Below are positions 1 through 7,275 of a stretch of DNA of 56,329 nucleotides, one piece after another. The notes below the pieces were generated by a model. It made no database searches, was not told where the DNA came from, and worked only from the letters and a program-made list of their open reading frames with translations. Both the position numbers and the translations under genes were made by a program. Position 1 is the stretch's first letter. Each line of letters starts with the position of its first letter. Source of the DNA: Myxococcus sp. CA023 (lineage in GTDB: Bacteria > Myxococcota > Myxococcia > Myxococcales > Myxococcaceae); NCBI RefSeq assembly GCF_010998615.1, contig NZ_JAAEAH010000064.1:1-56329 (forward strand), in the 5' to 3' direction.

Positions 1-2
1 CG

Positions 3-530
3 CTAGACCTCGCGGGGCTTGTCGAAGCGGGGTGGCTCGTTGCCCAGGACGACCTCGCGCTTGTGCCGCTCGGCGCCCTTGTCCAGGGCCTTGATGCGCT
101 GGAGCCCGGCGCGCAGCCGGTCATAGGTGACGTCGTTGGGGACGACGTCCAGGCGCAAGAGGCCCTCATGGACGTAGGGCGGCGGGGAGCGGTCGAAGGC
201 GAGTTGGATGCGCGTGGCGGTTGCGCGAGAGATGAGCGCGCGGGCGGGCTCCTTCACCTCCGCGCGGCGGGGCAGCACGGCCACCAGGTCGCCGTTGTGC
301 AGCCGGGTGGGCAGTGGGCGGCGGTCCGCGCGGCCCAGGGTGACGAGGAACCGGCCTCCCAGGCCGACCTCTTCCTCGATGGACTCCAGGTCCAGGACGG
401 ACAGGCCGTGCTCCTCGCGCTCATGCAGCGTGAGGCTCTGGGCGAGCGCGGCCAGGCGGGCTTTCTCGGCCTCGCGTTCCTGGGCGAGGAGCGAGCCGAG
501 CTGGTCGAAGAAGGAGACGTCACGGGCCAT
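3..530 (-). CDS. IGHMBP2-like superfamily I helicase, N-terminal part only
   Basis: This 175-residue product matches the N-terminal accessory region of IGHMBP2/SMUBP-2-type DNA/RNA helicases: a charged helical start, then an OB-like domain (about residues 50-140) with 'GGRFLVTLGR' and 'LHNGDLVAVLPRR'. Family members run to about 600 residues or more and continue into Walker A and B motifs. Here a TAG stop (positions 3-5) follows 'FDKPREV' just where the helicase core should begin. I chose ATG 530 over an upstream ATG at 635 because the upstream 35 residues are not helicase-like and overlap the divergent gene. It is either a truncated gene or a stand-alone N-domain; bases beyond the window would decide. 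Confidence 0.65.
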   Translation of the reverse strand: MARDVSFFDQLGSLLAQEREAEKARLAALAQSLTLHEREEHGLSVLDLESIEEEVGLGGRFLVTLGRADRRPLPTRLHNGDLVAVLPRRAEVKEPARALISRATATRIQLAFDRSPPPYVHEGLLRLDVVPNDVTYDRLRAGLQRIKALDKGAERHKREVVLGNEPPRFDKPREV

Positions 531-625
531 GGGCCAGTCATGCCATTGGGGCGGGGCCGGAGCCAGTGGGACGAGGACTCTCGTGTCTACGGGATGGGCA
601 ATCGAGGCCGGAGTAGAGTGTCGGG

Positions 626-1702
626 ATGGTGCCACCCACCGACATCCTCGATGCGATGCGCAAGCGTCCTGGCATGTACTGCGGTGACACGGGCGAACTC
701 GGGCTGCATCACCTCGTCTATTTCCTCCTGGAGTCGGTTCTCGAAGAGGCGCTCCTTGGGCAGTGCGGAGACGTGGTGTTGGAGCTGGGCGGGGACAACT
801 CCATTGCCCTCTTCTCTACCAGCCGCACGGTACCTATCGGTGATGTGGTCCCCGTGGTGGAAGGGAAGCGATTCTTGGGGCAGCCACTGGAAGTGGGGCT
901 GTTCTGGGACAGCATGCTCGTCGTTTCTCTCGCCCTGTCGTCACGCTACCAGGTGGACATCTGGGCAGAGGGGCGTCAGTGGCGCTTGATGGGCGAGCAT
1001 GGTCGTCCTCAGGGAGACGTGTCTGAGGTGACGCCGATCGCGCCGATGCCCGTCTCCGCGGAAAGAGGAATACGTCTCTACTTCGTTCCAGACGCCACCA
1101 TCTTCGAGGTGCTCGCCTTCGACAGGGCTCGCCTTTCCCGTCGCTGTAATGAGCTGGCGGCGCTCGCTCCTGGGCTGCGCGTTGCTTTCGTGGACCTCCA
1201 GCGGGAGGAGCGCACGCTGTGGCACTTGCCTGGCGGTGTGGCGCAGTGGGCTCACGTCCTCACGGAGGCGAGGACGCGTCTCCACCCCGAGCCGATCGCC
1301 TTCGATTTCACGTGGGACGGACTGCGTGTCCAGTGTGCATTGCAGTGGTGCGAAGATGAGGGCAGCACGTTGCTGTCATTTGCCAACGCCGTGCGGACCG
1401 TTCGGCATGGCGCACACGTGAAGGGTGTCACCCAGGCGCTTCGGGGCGCATTGGCGAAGCTGTCGGGGGCGACCCGGGCGGCGTTCCCCTGGGAGAGGGT
1501 TGCCCTGGGATTGACGGCTATCGTCGCCGTGAGTGGACCCCGGAGGCAGATGGCGTTCGCGGGCCCCACCAAGGAGTTGCTGGCCATCCCTGGCCTGGAG
1601 GAGGCTATCCGCAAGCAGCTCCAGCCCCTGTTCATCGAGCTCCTTCGCGAGCACCCGGTGACGCCGGCACTCCTGGCACGGCGTACGAGCGGCTCGCGGT
1701 AG
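626..1702 (+). CDS. Stand-alone GyrB-like protein with destroyed ATP site (ATPase-like + transducer domains)
   Basis: The 358 residues align with the N-terminal 43-kDa region of gyrase B. They open with 'ILDAMRKRPGMYCGDTG' and 'GLHHLVY', and the transducer region keeps 'FANAVRT', 'VALGLTAIVAVSGP' and a 'GPTKEL' loop like the QTK loop. The protein ends where GyrB would enter the TOPRIM domain. The ATP residues are gone: the helix with the catalytic Glu and Mg-binding Asn reads 'FLLESVLEEAL', the DDGRG loop reads 'STSRTVP', and GGLHGVG is replaced by 'VGLFWDS'. So it probably does not hydrolyse ATP. It could be a gyrase-binding regulator or decoy, or a domesticated paralogue; function unknown. 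It is divergent from the helicase stub, 95 bp apart. Confidence 0.8.
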   Translation: MVPPTDILDAMRKRPGMYCGDTGELGLHHLVYFLLESVLEEALLGQCGDVVLELGGDNSIALFSTSRTVPIGDVVPVVEGKRFLGQPLEVGLFWDSMLVVSLALSSRYQVDIWAEGRQWRLMGEHGRPQGDVSEVTPIAPMPVSAERGIRLYFVPDATIFEVLAFDRARLSRRCNELAALAPGLRVAFVDLQREERTLWHLPGGVAQWAHVLTEARTRLHPEPIAFDFTWDGLRVQCALQWCEDEGSTLLSFANAVRTVRHGAHVKGVTQALRGALAKLSGATRAAFPWERVALGLTAIVAVSGPRRQMAFAGPTKELLAIPGLEEAIRKQLQPLFIELLREHPVTPALLARRTSGSR

Positions 1703-1717
1703 CCCTCCAGAAACAGT

Positions 1718-1754
1718 CCGGGCCGGCACTCCCACGAAGGGAACACCGGCCCGG
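1718..1754. terminator. Bidirectional hairpin between convergent genes
   Basis: Arms 1718-1726 and 1746-1754 (CCGGGCCGG / CCGGCCCGG) pair perfectly, and the loop can add a short TCCC/GGGA pairing. It lies between the stop codons of two convergent genes. There is no U-run, so it may stop transcription only partly or protect 3' ends. Confidence 0.55.
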
Positions 1755-1781
1755 CGCCTGCGTCAGCTCAACCCTGGCCTG

Positions 1782-4088
1782 CTAAATCTTGCCGCCGCTC
1801 ACGATCAGCGCGTAGGTCGCGTCCAGCACGCGCGTCGCCAGATTCGTGTCCTCGATGATTTCGTCACCAATCACCTCCACGGTCCACGTGCCGGCGGCGG
1901 GGTTGGCGAGGAACACGTTCTCCACCGTATCCACCGTGTTTGACACACCGCCCGGCGTGGAGACGTTGCTCGCGGTCAGGCCGTTGTTGCCCCAGTAGAC
2001 GACGCCGGTGGGGGACGTCACGCGCAGCGACAGGTCGTTGATGCGGGCGTGCGCCGCGCCCACCGTGCCGGCGGGGTCGGTGTAGACCATGGTGACGTTG
2101 AGCTCCGTCTCTCCGGGAGCCACGGTGACGTTGTACGTGTTCGTGCCGAGCGGGAGCAGGGTGTCCGTCTCGTTGATGATGCTCGTCACGGCGGCGCGGT
2201 CATACAGGCGCTTCACGTCCGCGGTGCCCCAGCCCTGCCGCGCGCGCGTCAGGTCGCCGTTGGAGCCACCCGCGAGCCAGTTGTAGCGATGCGCCATGTT
2301 GATCATCAGCGCCTTCGCCGTGGCCATCTTCGGACGGCTGGCGAAGACATCCGCGCCACCACCGAAGCCCGCCCAGACGCCCTCGTGCCACATCTGGAAC
2401 AGCAGGCCGAAGTGTCCCGCCGTCTGCGGCGTGGCCGCGCTGGTGCCGCCGAAGTTGGTGTAGGACGTGTTGCTGGTGTTCGACGCGGAGCGGATGAGGT
2501 CGTAGTAGTACGACAGGTCCGGCTTGAGCCGGCCGTCCGCCGCCGGGCCCACGCTGGCGCCGCCATTCCACCGGTCATCCCCGCGGTTGGCGTTGTCGTA
2601 GTGGTACATGCCACCCACGGACACGATGTTCTTCGCCCATGCCTGCGGACGTGAGTTCTGGTTGCCCGTGTTGCTCTGCGACTGCGTGCTGAGGATGGGG
2701 TACTGGAACAGGTAGTCATCCACCTCCGCGGAGATGGTGGTGTAGCCCGTCACCTGCGCACTGCCCACGCTGGATGTCTGGAACACGGCGCGGTACGGCC
2801 CGGCTGGGTCGATGAGCTCCCGGTTGATGTCGTAGCGGGACTTGGTGCCGCCGAACTGGGAGGACTCGTTGTAGCGATAGAAGATGCCCTGTCCGGAGGG
2901 GACCAGTCCGCGCGCGTTTCCGTCCACGCCCCGGGCGAAGTTGATGCTGTAGCAGGCGGTGCCGTGGAAGCTGCCCGTGGTGGACGTGCTGTGGATGAGG
3001 GGCGGCGTCGCCCACTCCTGGTGGGTGGTGCGCAGCTCCGTGTCGAAGATTTCGCCGCGGACGCCCTGACCCGTGAAGCCCTCCACGCCCTCGAGGAAGG
3101 TCGCGCCGCCCACCTGGCGGACGTTGTTGTTGTCGAGCTCACCCGGCCCGCCCCAGCGGTCGACGTACTGCACGGCATTGGAGCGCACCAGCCGCTCCAA
3201 CTGGGACTGGGTGAGGGTGGCCTCCACGCGCAGGCCGCCCGCCTCGATGAGCTCCACCGTGCCGCCCAGCGTGCGGACCAGCGAGGCGACCTCGCCCTGT
3301 CGCGCCGCGCCGCGCTCGCCCACCATGATGGAGTAACGCTGCGGCTCCAGCTTCAACGCGCGGCCCTGGAGGGACTCGCGCAGCACGCCTTCCACCCGGT
3401 ACTCCGGATGGTACGCGCCCACCCAGCGGACATAGGGCAGCCCGGCGACGCGCTTGTGCGTGCTGGCGTTCATCTCCACGAGGAAGGTGTGGTCCGTGAG
3501 GAAGCGCAGCACCTTGCCCCCCGCGGCCATGATGGCGTCGCGGTACTCCGGCAGGGGCGTGGCTTGGAACTGCACCAGGTGCAGGGTGTTGCTTGCGTCC
3601 GCGGTGAGCACGCCCGCGACCAGGGGTTGCGCGCCCTTCAGCGGGTCGAAGCGCGCGTGCTCCAGCCGGACCAGGTACTCGGTCGGCTGCACGCGGCCCA
3701 GCAACGCCACGCCGCCCTGACTGTAGGCGAAGAAGTCCTGGCGCCTGCCGTCCGCCGTCTCTTCCTGCCAGGTGTGGAGCTGGACCGACGCACGTGGCAC
3801 GTCGAGCGTCTTCAACGCATGGATGGGCTGGGCCGTCCGGTGGAAGACATGCCCGGCGCCCGTGGCAAGGGCATACGTGCCGCTCGCCGCGCGGTCGATG
3901 CCCGTGGCGAGGCGCGCCTTCTCGACCTCGGCACCAGTGAGGACCCGGGCGGGGCCCAGCGCCGCGGTGCTCCGGATGACGCCGGGGCGCAGGTCCGGCG
4001 TGTTCGCGGCGAGCGCCGTGACTGGCGCGGACAAGCCCCAACCGAGGGCCAGGAGGGACAGCGGGGACAACGAGGACGGCATACGCAT
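1782..4088 (-). CDS. Secreted S8 (subtilisin-family) serine protease with long N-terminal region
   Basis: The 768-residue product starts with a signal peptide ('LLALGWGLSAPVTALAAN'). A region of about 330 residues, probably a propeptide or targeting part, comes before the S8 domain. The catalytic triad is visible in order: Asp349 in 'GEIFDTEL', His375 in 'GSFHGTACY', Ser550 in 'FGGTSAATP'. A C-terminal beta-sandwich with 'DLSLRVTSPTGVVYWGNN' resembles a P/pre-peptidase C-terminal domain. The residues around the triad differ from the textbook DTG and HGTH contexts. ATG 4088 was chosen because AAGGAG lies 7-8 bases upstream; the 12 extra upstream codons lack such a site. It probably degrades extracellular protein, as expected of a predatory or saprophytic myxobacterium. 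Confidence 0.88.
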   Translation of the reverse strand: MRMPSSLSPLSLLALGWGLSAPVTALAANTPDLRPGVIRSTAALGPARVLTGAEVEKARLATGIDRAASGTYALATGAGHVFHRTAQPIHALKTLDVPRASVQLHTWQEETADGRRQDFFAYSQGGVALLGRVQPTEYLVRLEHARFDPLKGAQPLVAGVLTADASNTLHLVQFQATPLPEYRDAIMAAGGKVLRFLTDHTFLVEMNASTHKRVAGLPYVRWVGAYHPEYRVEGVLRESLQGRALKLEPQRYSIMVGERGAARQGEVASLVRTLGGTVELIEAGGLRVEATLTQSQLERLVRSNAVQYVDRWGGPGELDNNNVRQVGGATFLEGVEGFTGQGVRGEIFDTELRTTHQEWATPPLIHSTSTTGSFHGTACYSINFARGVDGNARGLVPSGQGIFYRYNESSQFGGTKSRYDINRELIDPAGPYRAVFQTSSVGSAQVTGYTTISAEVDDYLFQYPILSTQSQSNTGNQNSRPQAWAKNIVSVGGMYHYDNANRGDDRWNGGASVGPAADGRLKPDLSYYYDLIRSASNTSNTSYTNFGGTSAATPQTAGHFGLLFQMWHEGVWAGFGGGADVFASRPKMATAKALMINMAHRYNWLAGGSNGDLTRARQGWGTADVKRLYDRAAVTSIINETDTLLPLGTNTYNVTVAPGETELNVTMVYTDPAGTVGAAHARINDLSLRVTSPTGVVYWGNNGLTASNVSTPGGVSNTVDTVENVFLANPAAGTWTVEVIGDEIIEDTNLATRVLDATYALIVSGGKI

Positions 4089-4155
4089 GGCGGTGTCTCC
4101 TTGAGAGGGACTTCCGTGCTGCACGACGCTTGAATCCTCGAAAAGCGAGACGTGC

Positions 4156-4185
4156 TTGTTAGTCTGCTTAAGCGGAATGTGTCAA
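4156..4185 (-). promoter_or_regulatory. Candidate sigma-70-type promoter of the S8 protease
   Basis: Read on the minus strand, a perfect TTGACA (4185-4180) is followed after 18 bases by TAACAA (4161-4156). Transcription would start near 4149, about 60 bases before the protease ATG. The -10 box is weak and no other data support it. Confidence 0.4.
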
Positions 4186-4209
4186 CGCATGCCCAAGTCT
4201 GGGAATTCA

Positions 4210-4244
4210 TTGGAATGACAGGCATTTGTGGCGTTGGGATGACA
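4210..4244. repeat. Imperfect 11-bp direct repeat upstream of the kinase/Thg1-like operon
   Basis: TTGGAATGACA (4210-4220) recurs as TTGGGATGACA (4234-4244), differing at one base with a 24-base period. A small inverted repeat CGACA-GATT-TGTCG follows at 4254-4267. The spacing and the position about 70-105 bases before the predicted start site fit an activator (enhancer-binding protein) site, but no regulator is identified. Confidence 0.5.
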
Positions 4245-4287
4245 CTGTGGACGCGACAGATTTGTCGGGTTGACTGTCTTTTTCGCG

Positions 4288-4303
4288 TGGCAGCGTTATG
4301 GCT
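4288..4303 (+). promoter_or_regulatory. Candidate sigma-54 (-24/-12) promoter
   Basis: TGGCAGCGTTATGGCT has the GG and GC pairs exactly 10 bases apart and matches TGGCA and TnGCW of the RpoN consensus (TGGCACG-N4-TTGCW). The predicted start is near 4314, about 43 bases before the kinase ATG. An overlapping TTGACT at 4270 could instead be a sigma-70 -35 box, but no good -10 follows it at normal spacing. Confidence 0.45.
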
Positions 4304-4356
4304 GGGGACCGTCACTGTCAGGCCCTCTCAAGCGGAGGCGTCCGGAGCCGCACGTC

Positions 4357-4827
4357 ATGGACCTGGTTCTCTTCGTTGGCTTGCAGGGCTCGGGCAAGAG
4401 CAGCCTCTACCGGCAGCGTTTCGCGGCCACGCACGTGCACGTCAGCAAGGACCTGTGGCCTCACGCCGTTCGCAAGGAGGCTCGCCAGCGCCGCTACATC
4501 GCCGAGGCGCTGGCGGCGGGCCGGCCGGTGGTGGTGGACAACACCAATCCCTCCGCGGACGTGCGCGCGCCCCTCATCGCCCTGGGGCGCGAGTACCAGG
4601 CCAGAATCATTGGCTACTACTTCGCGTCGAAGCTGGAGGACTGCTTGGCGCGCAATGCCTTGCGTGAAGGGCGTGCCCGGGTGCCGGAGGTGGCGTTGCG
4701 TGCCACCGTGAAGCAACTCGAGCGGCCCCGGATCGAGGAGGGCTTCGACGCACTGTTCTACGTGACGCTGGCCGCCGACGGTGGCATTCGCGTCCAATCC
4801 TGGATGGAGGAACCCGATGGACCCTGA
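4357..4827 (+). CDS. P-loop polynucleotide-kinase-like protein
   Basis: A 156-residue P-loop kinase of the T4 Pnk/zeta-toxin type. Walker A is 'GLQGSGKSS' (residues 8-16). 'HVSKDLWPHAVRK' resembles the Asp-containing substrate motif of T4 5'-kinase. 'VVVDNTNPSADVR' is the NTN-P motif of this group, and a basic lid ('ALREGRARVPE') follows. It is a single kinase domain with no phosphatase or ligase part. Likely reaction: phosphate transfer from ATP to a 5'-OH of RNA or DNA, though small-molecule kinases share the fold. ATG 4357 was chosen because the protein opens directly into the P-loop strand and CCGGAG lies 9 bases upstream. The end overlaps the Thg1-like gene by 11 bases, implying translational coupling. 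Confidence 0.75.
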   Translation: MDLVLFVGLQGSGKSSLYRQRFAATHVHVSKDLWPHAVRKEARQRRYIAEALAAGRPVVVDNTNPSADVRAPLIALGREYQARIIGYYFASKLEDCLARNALREGRARVPEVALRATVKQLERPRIEEGFDALFYVTLAADGGIRVQSWMEEPDGP

Positions 4828-5584
4828 GGAACTGGCGGCGCGAGCAAGGCAGGGCGAGGTGTTCCACGGCCAGCGCATGCTGCCGGGCGCCTGGGTGGTG
4901 CTGCGCGTGGATGGGCGGGGCTTCTCGCGCTTCACCGAGGACCGCTACGAGAAGCCCTTCGACCCGGTGTTCCACCAGTTCATGGTGCGCACCGCCAGCG
5001 TGATGCTGGAGGAGCTCCAAGGCGTCTACGCCTACACGCAGAGCGACGAAATCTCCGTGCTCTTCCGGCCGGACTGGGCGCTCTTCGACCGTTCCGTCGA
5101 GAAGGTGGTGTCGCTGGCGGCGGGCCTGGCCAGCGCCACCTTCACGCACGCCGCGGGTGTCCCGGCGGTGTTCGATGGCCGCGCATGGCTGGGCGCATCG
5201 GAGCGGGCGGTGCTGGACTACTTCCTCTGGCGGCAGGCGGACGGCAGCCGGTGTTCGCTGCATGGCTGGTGCTACTGGACGCTGCGCAAGGAGGGCCGGA
5301 GCGCGGCGCAGGCCACCCGTGAGCTGGACGGCAAGCCCGTGAGCTACAAGAACGAGCTGCTCTTCCAGCGAGGCATCAACTTCAACGACGTGCCCCTGTG
5401 GCAACGGCGTGGAAGCGGGGTGTGGTGGGAGGCGTACCAGAAGGAGGGCGTGGACCCACGGGATGGCAGGCGGACCCAGACACTCCGGCGGCGGCTCAAG
5501 GTCGACTCCGAGCTTCCGATGAAGGAGGCCTACGAGCACCTGGTGCGGGGCCTGCTCGCGGCGCCAGGCGCCGAGGCGGACTGA
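4817..5584 (+). CDS. Thg1-like protein (3'-5' RNA polymerase / tRNA repair)
   Basis: The 255 residues belong to the Thg1/TLP family, which adds nucleotides in the 3'-5' direction to 5' ends of tRNA. The metal-binding carboxylates are visible: 'LRVDGRGFSRF' near the N terminus and 'YTQSDEISVLF' near residue 80. 'YKNELLFQRG' is also family-typical. Bacterial TLPs, including a studied myxobacterial one, repair 5'-truncated tRNAs. Start ATG 4817 lies inside the end of the upstream kinase gene and is preceded by GGAGG with a 6-base spacer. Bacterial TLPs are rare and are usually explained by old horizontal transfer. The kinase partner may prepare RNA 5' ends for it (inference). Confidence 0.88.
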   Translation: MDPEELAARARQGEVFHGQRMLPGAWVVLRVDGRGFSRFTEDRYEKPFDPVFHQFMVRTASVMLEELQGVYAYTQSDEISVLFRPDWALFDRSVEKVVSLAAGLASATFTHAAGVPAVFDGRAWLGASERAVLDYFLWRQADGSRCSLHGWCYWTLRKEGRSAAQATRELDGKPVSYKNELLFQRGINFNDVPLWQRRGSGVWWEAYQKEGVDPRDGRRTQTLRRRLKVDSELPMKEAYEHLVRGLLAAPGAEAD

Positions 5585-5596
5585 GGCCCAGGGGCG

Positions 5597-6457
5597 TCAG
5601 CCCGCGGTGTCCGGGCCCCCGTTCAGGGGCAGCACCTTCCACAGCCGGGGCTTGTCGTATTGGGGCGGAATCATGCCCAGCGGCCAGCCCTGGGCGGTGA
5701 CCTCCGCGTACTGGTAGCTGCGCCCGGCGTAGCGCAGCGCCGTGCCCTTGCCGGGCAGCCCCACCCCCACCGCCGCGTGGGACAGCGGGTCGGAGTACAG
5801 CACCACCGCGTCGACTCCCGCCTGCCGCAGCAGCATCACCGCGAGCACCGCCTTGGAGTCGCAGTCTCCGCGATTCTCGGCGGGGACCAGCGCCGGCGGG
5901 ACGATGCCGAAGGCGTCGTGCTCCGGCAGTTCGTAGTCGATGCTCTGCACGAAGCCGAGGATGAGCTGCGTGGCCTGCGCGGCATCCAGCCTCCGCTCAC
6001 GGATGGAGGCGACGAAGGTGTCACCCAGCCTCCGCACGGGCTCGGCGTTGGTGCGCATCAACTCCTCGTAGATGCAGCGCATGTCGGCGCTACAGCCGGG
6101 CGGTGCGTTGAACGAGAAGCGCTCCCTGCCCAGTGAGCGGTAGTGCAGCCGGCGGCCCAGCGCCGCGTGTTCATCCGCCAGCGTCTGGGCCAGCGCCGTC
6201 CCCAGGCCGTATGAGACGTGGTGCTCGGGGGGCTGGATGCTGTCCGCTCGCCAGTCATAGTCACGAGCCCGCTGCGGTGAGGTGCCCGGCGGGAGCAGCA
6301 CCAGTCCCAAATCCACCGCGCGGGCGCCGCTGGGATGGCCGGGCTCCGGTGGCGCGATGTCCATGCCCGCCAGATGGCCCAGCGTGCCCAGGCCGCAGCA
6401 GCAGAAGCAGCTGGCGAGGCCCACCACGCCGAGCATCCACTTGAAGAACGTCTTCAC
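5597..6457 (-). CDS. Membrane-anchored transglutaminase-like cysteine protein
   Basis: The 286-residue protein starts with one hydrophobic anchor that carries an unusual Cys cluster ('ASCFCCCGLG'). A transglutaminase/papain-like core follows: Cys in 'NRGDCDSKAV', His in 'SHAAVGVG', and an acidic residue in 'YQYAEVTA'. Such domains act as proteases, amidases or cross-linking enzymes; the substrate is unknown. Its ATG overlaps the stop of the DUF350 gene (ATGA), so the two are co-translated and probably act at the same membrane. It ends 12 bases from the convergent Thg1-like gene. Confidence 0.72.
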   Translation of the reverse strand: MKTFFKWMLGVVGLASCFCCCGLGTLGHLAGMDIAPPEPGHPSGARAVDLGLVLLPPGTSPQRARDYDWRADSIQPPEHHVSYGLGTALAQTLADEHAALGRRLHYRSLGRERFSFNAPPGCSADMRCIYEELMRTNAEPVRRLGDTFVASIRERRLDAAQATQLILGFVQSIDYELPEHDAFGIVPPALVPAENRGDCDSKAVLAVMLLRQAGVDAVVLYSDPLSHAAVGVGLPGKGTALRYAGRSYQYAEVTAQGWPLGMIPPQYDKPRLWKVLPLNGGPDTAG

Positions 6458-7044
6458 GCGGGCGCGCGCAGCGTCCCTTCAGGGAGCTGGGGGAAGGGGA
6501 TGAGCCCGTTGAGCGCCGCCTGGAGGCCCGGGGCGGTCAGCAGCGCCAGCACCAGCAGGATGGCGGAGAGGATGAGCGCCGCCGCGACGTTGCCCTTGCG
6601 CACTTCCGCCAGCTCGTCGATGCCCGGCGTCATCCGGTCGAACAGCAGCACGCCCGTGCCGAGCACCGTGACGCCCACGCCCAGTGACAGCCCCACGTGC
6701 AGGACGGCCACTGCGACCAGCCGGCCCACGACCAGCAGATGCAGGGGCGGATTCTGCACGGCGAGGTCCAGCGCGTCCGACGTGGCCTGCACCGCGTGCT
6801 GCACCAGCAGGCCCAGCGACACCAGGCTGGCGGCGTGGACGAGGCAGGCGGCAACGTTGCCCTGGCGCAGCTCCTCCACGGGGTTGGCGCCGAGGATGCG
6901 GCTCAGTCCACGCAGCGCGAGCCAGATGCCCAGCGCGGCGACGAGGCCGCCGAACACCACCTTGATGAGACCGACGAATAGCAGGACGAGGTCCATGACG
7001 AGCGAGGCGAGCCGGGCGCCCTGGATGAGCGCCCGGCCACGCAT
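6454..7044 (-). CDS. DUF350-family membrane protein
   Basis: The 196 residues contain about six hydrophobic segments in two internally similar halves. Each half has a signature of the DUF350 type: 'VEELRQGNVAACLVHAA' and 'LAEVRKGNVAAALILSA'. No catalytic residues are visible. DUF350 proteins are small integral membrane proteins of unknown role, often encoded with other envelope proteins. It overlaps the transglutaminase-like gene by four bases. The start could also be the internal ATG at residue 17, since no strong ribosome site marks 7044. Confidence 0.75.
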   Translation of the reverse strand: MRGRALIQGARLASLVMDLVLLFVGLIKVVFGGLVAALGIWLALRGLSRILGANPVEELRQGNVAACLVHAASLVSLGLLVQHAVQATSDALDLAVQNPPLHLLVVGRLVAVAVLHVGLSLGVGVTVLGTGVLLFDRMTPGIDELAEVRKGNVAAALILSAILLVLALLTAPGLQAALNGLIPFPQLPEGTLRAPA

Positions 7045-7056
7045 TCTATCCCGGTG

Positions 7057-7275
7057 TTACTGCCGGCCGAAGGCCTGCGTCCAGTAGTGCCGGTACGTGC
7101 TGCTCGGCGCGTTGAAGGAGCCGACGCCAATCTCCAGCAGCGCCGGGTTCATGATGTTGTTGCAGTGCCCGGTGCTGGTCATCCAGCCATTCACCACGGC
7201 CAGGGCCGTGGAGTAGCCGGTTGCGGTACGTGTAGCCCGCCCAGTTCATCCGCTTCCAGGGCGTGGAGCCGTCAG
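7057..7275 (-). pseudogene. Remnant of a CAP/SCP-domain (PR-1-like) secreted protein gene
   Basis: In one frame, ending at TAA 7057-7059, the translation reads 'GYSTALAVVNGWMTSTGHC' then 'NNIMNPALLEIGVG' and '...YWTQAFGRQ', the C-terminal half of a CAP domain. Just upstream, in a second frame, lies 'GSTPWKRMNWAGYTYR', the preceding part of the same domain. The ENIA-type segment that should join them is missing, so a deletion shifted the frame around 7219-7226. No start codon or signal peptide remains. Its 5' end merges into the 3' end of the PAP2 gene. Confidence 0.72.

Noticed and set aside
4254..4267. CGACA-GATT-TGTCG as a terminator of the protease or kinase region
   Set aside because: The stem is only five pairs, has no U-run and lies upstream of both genes; it fits a regulatory site better.
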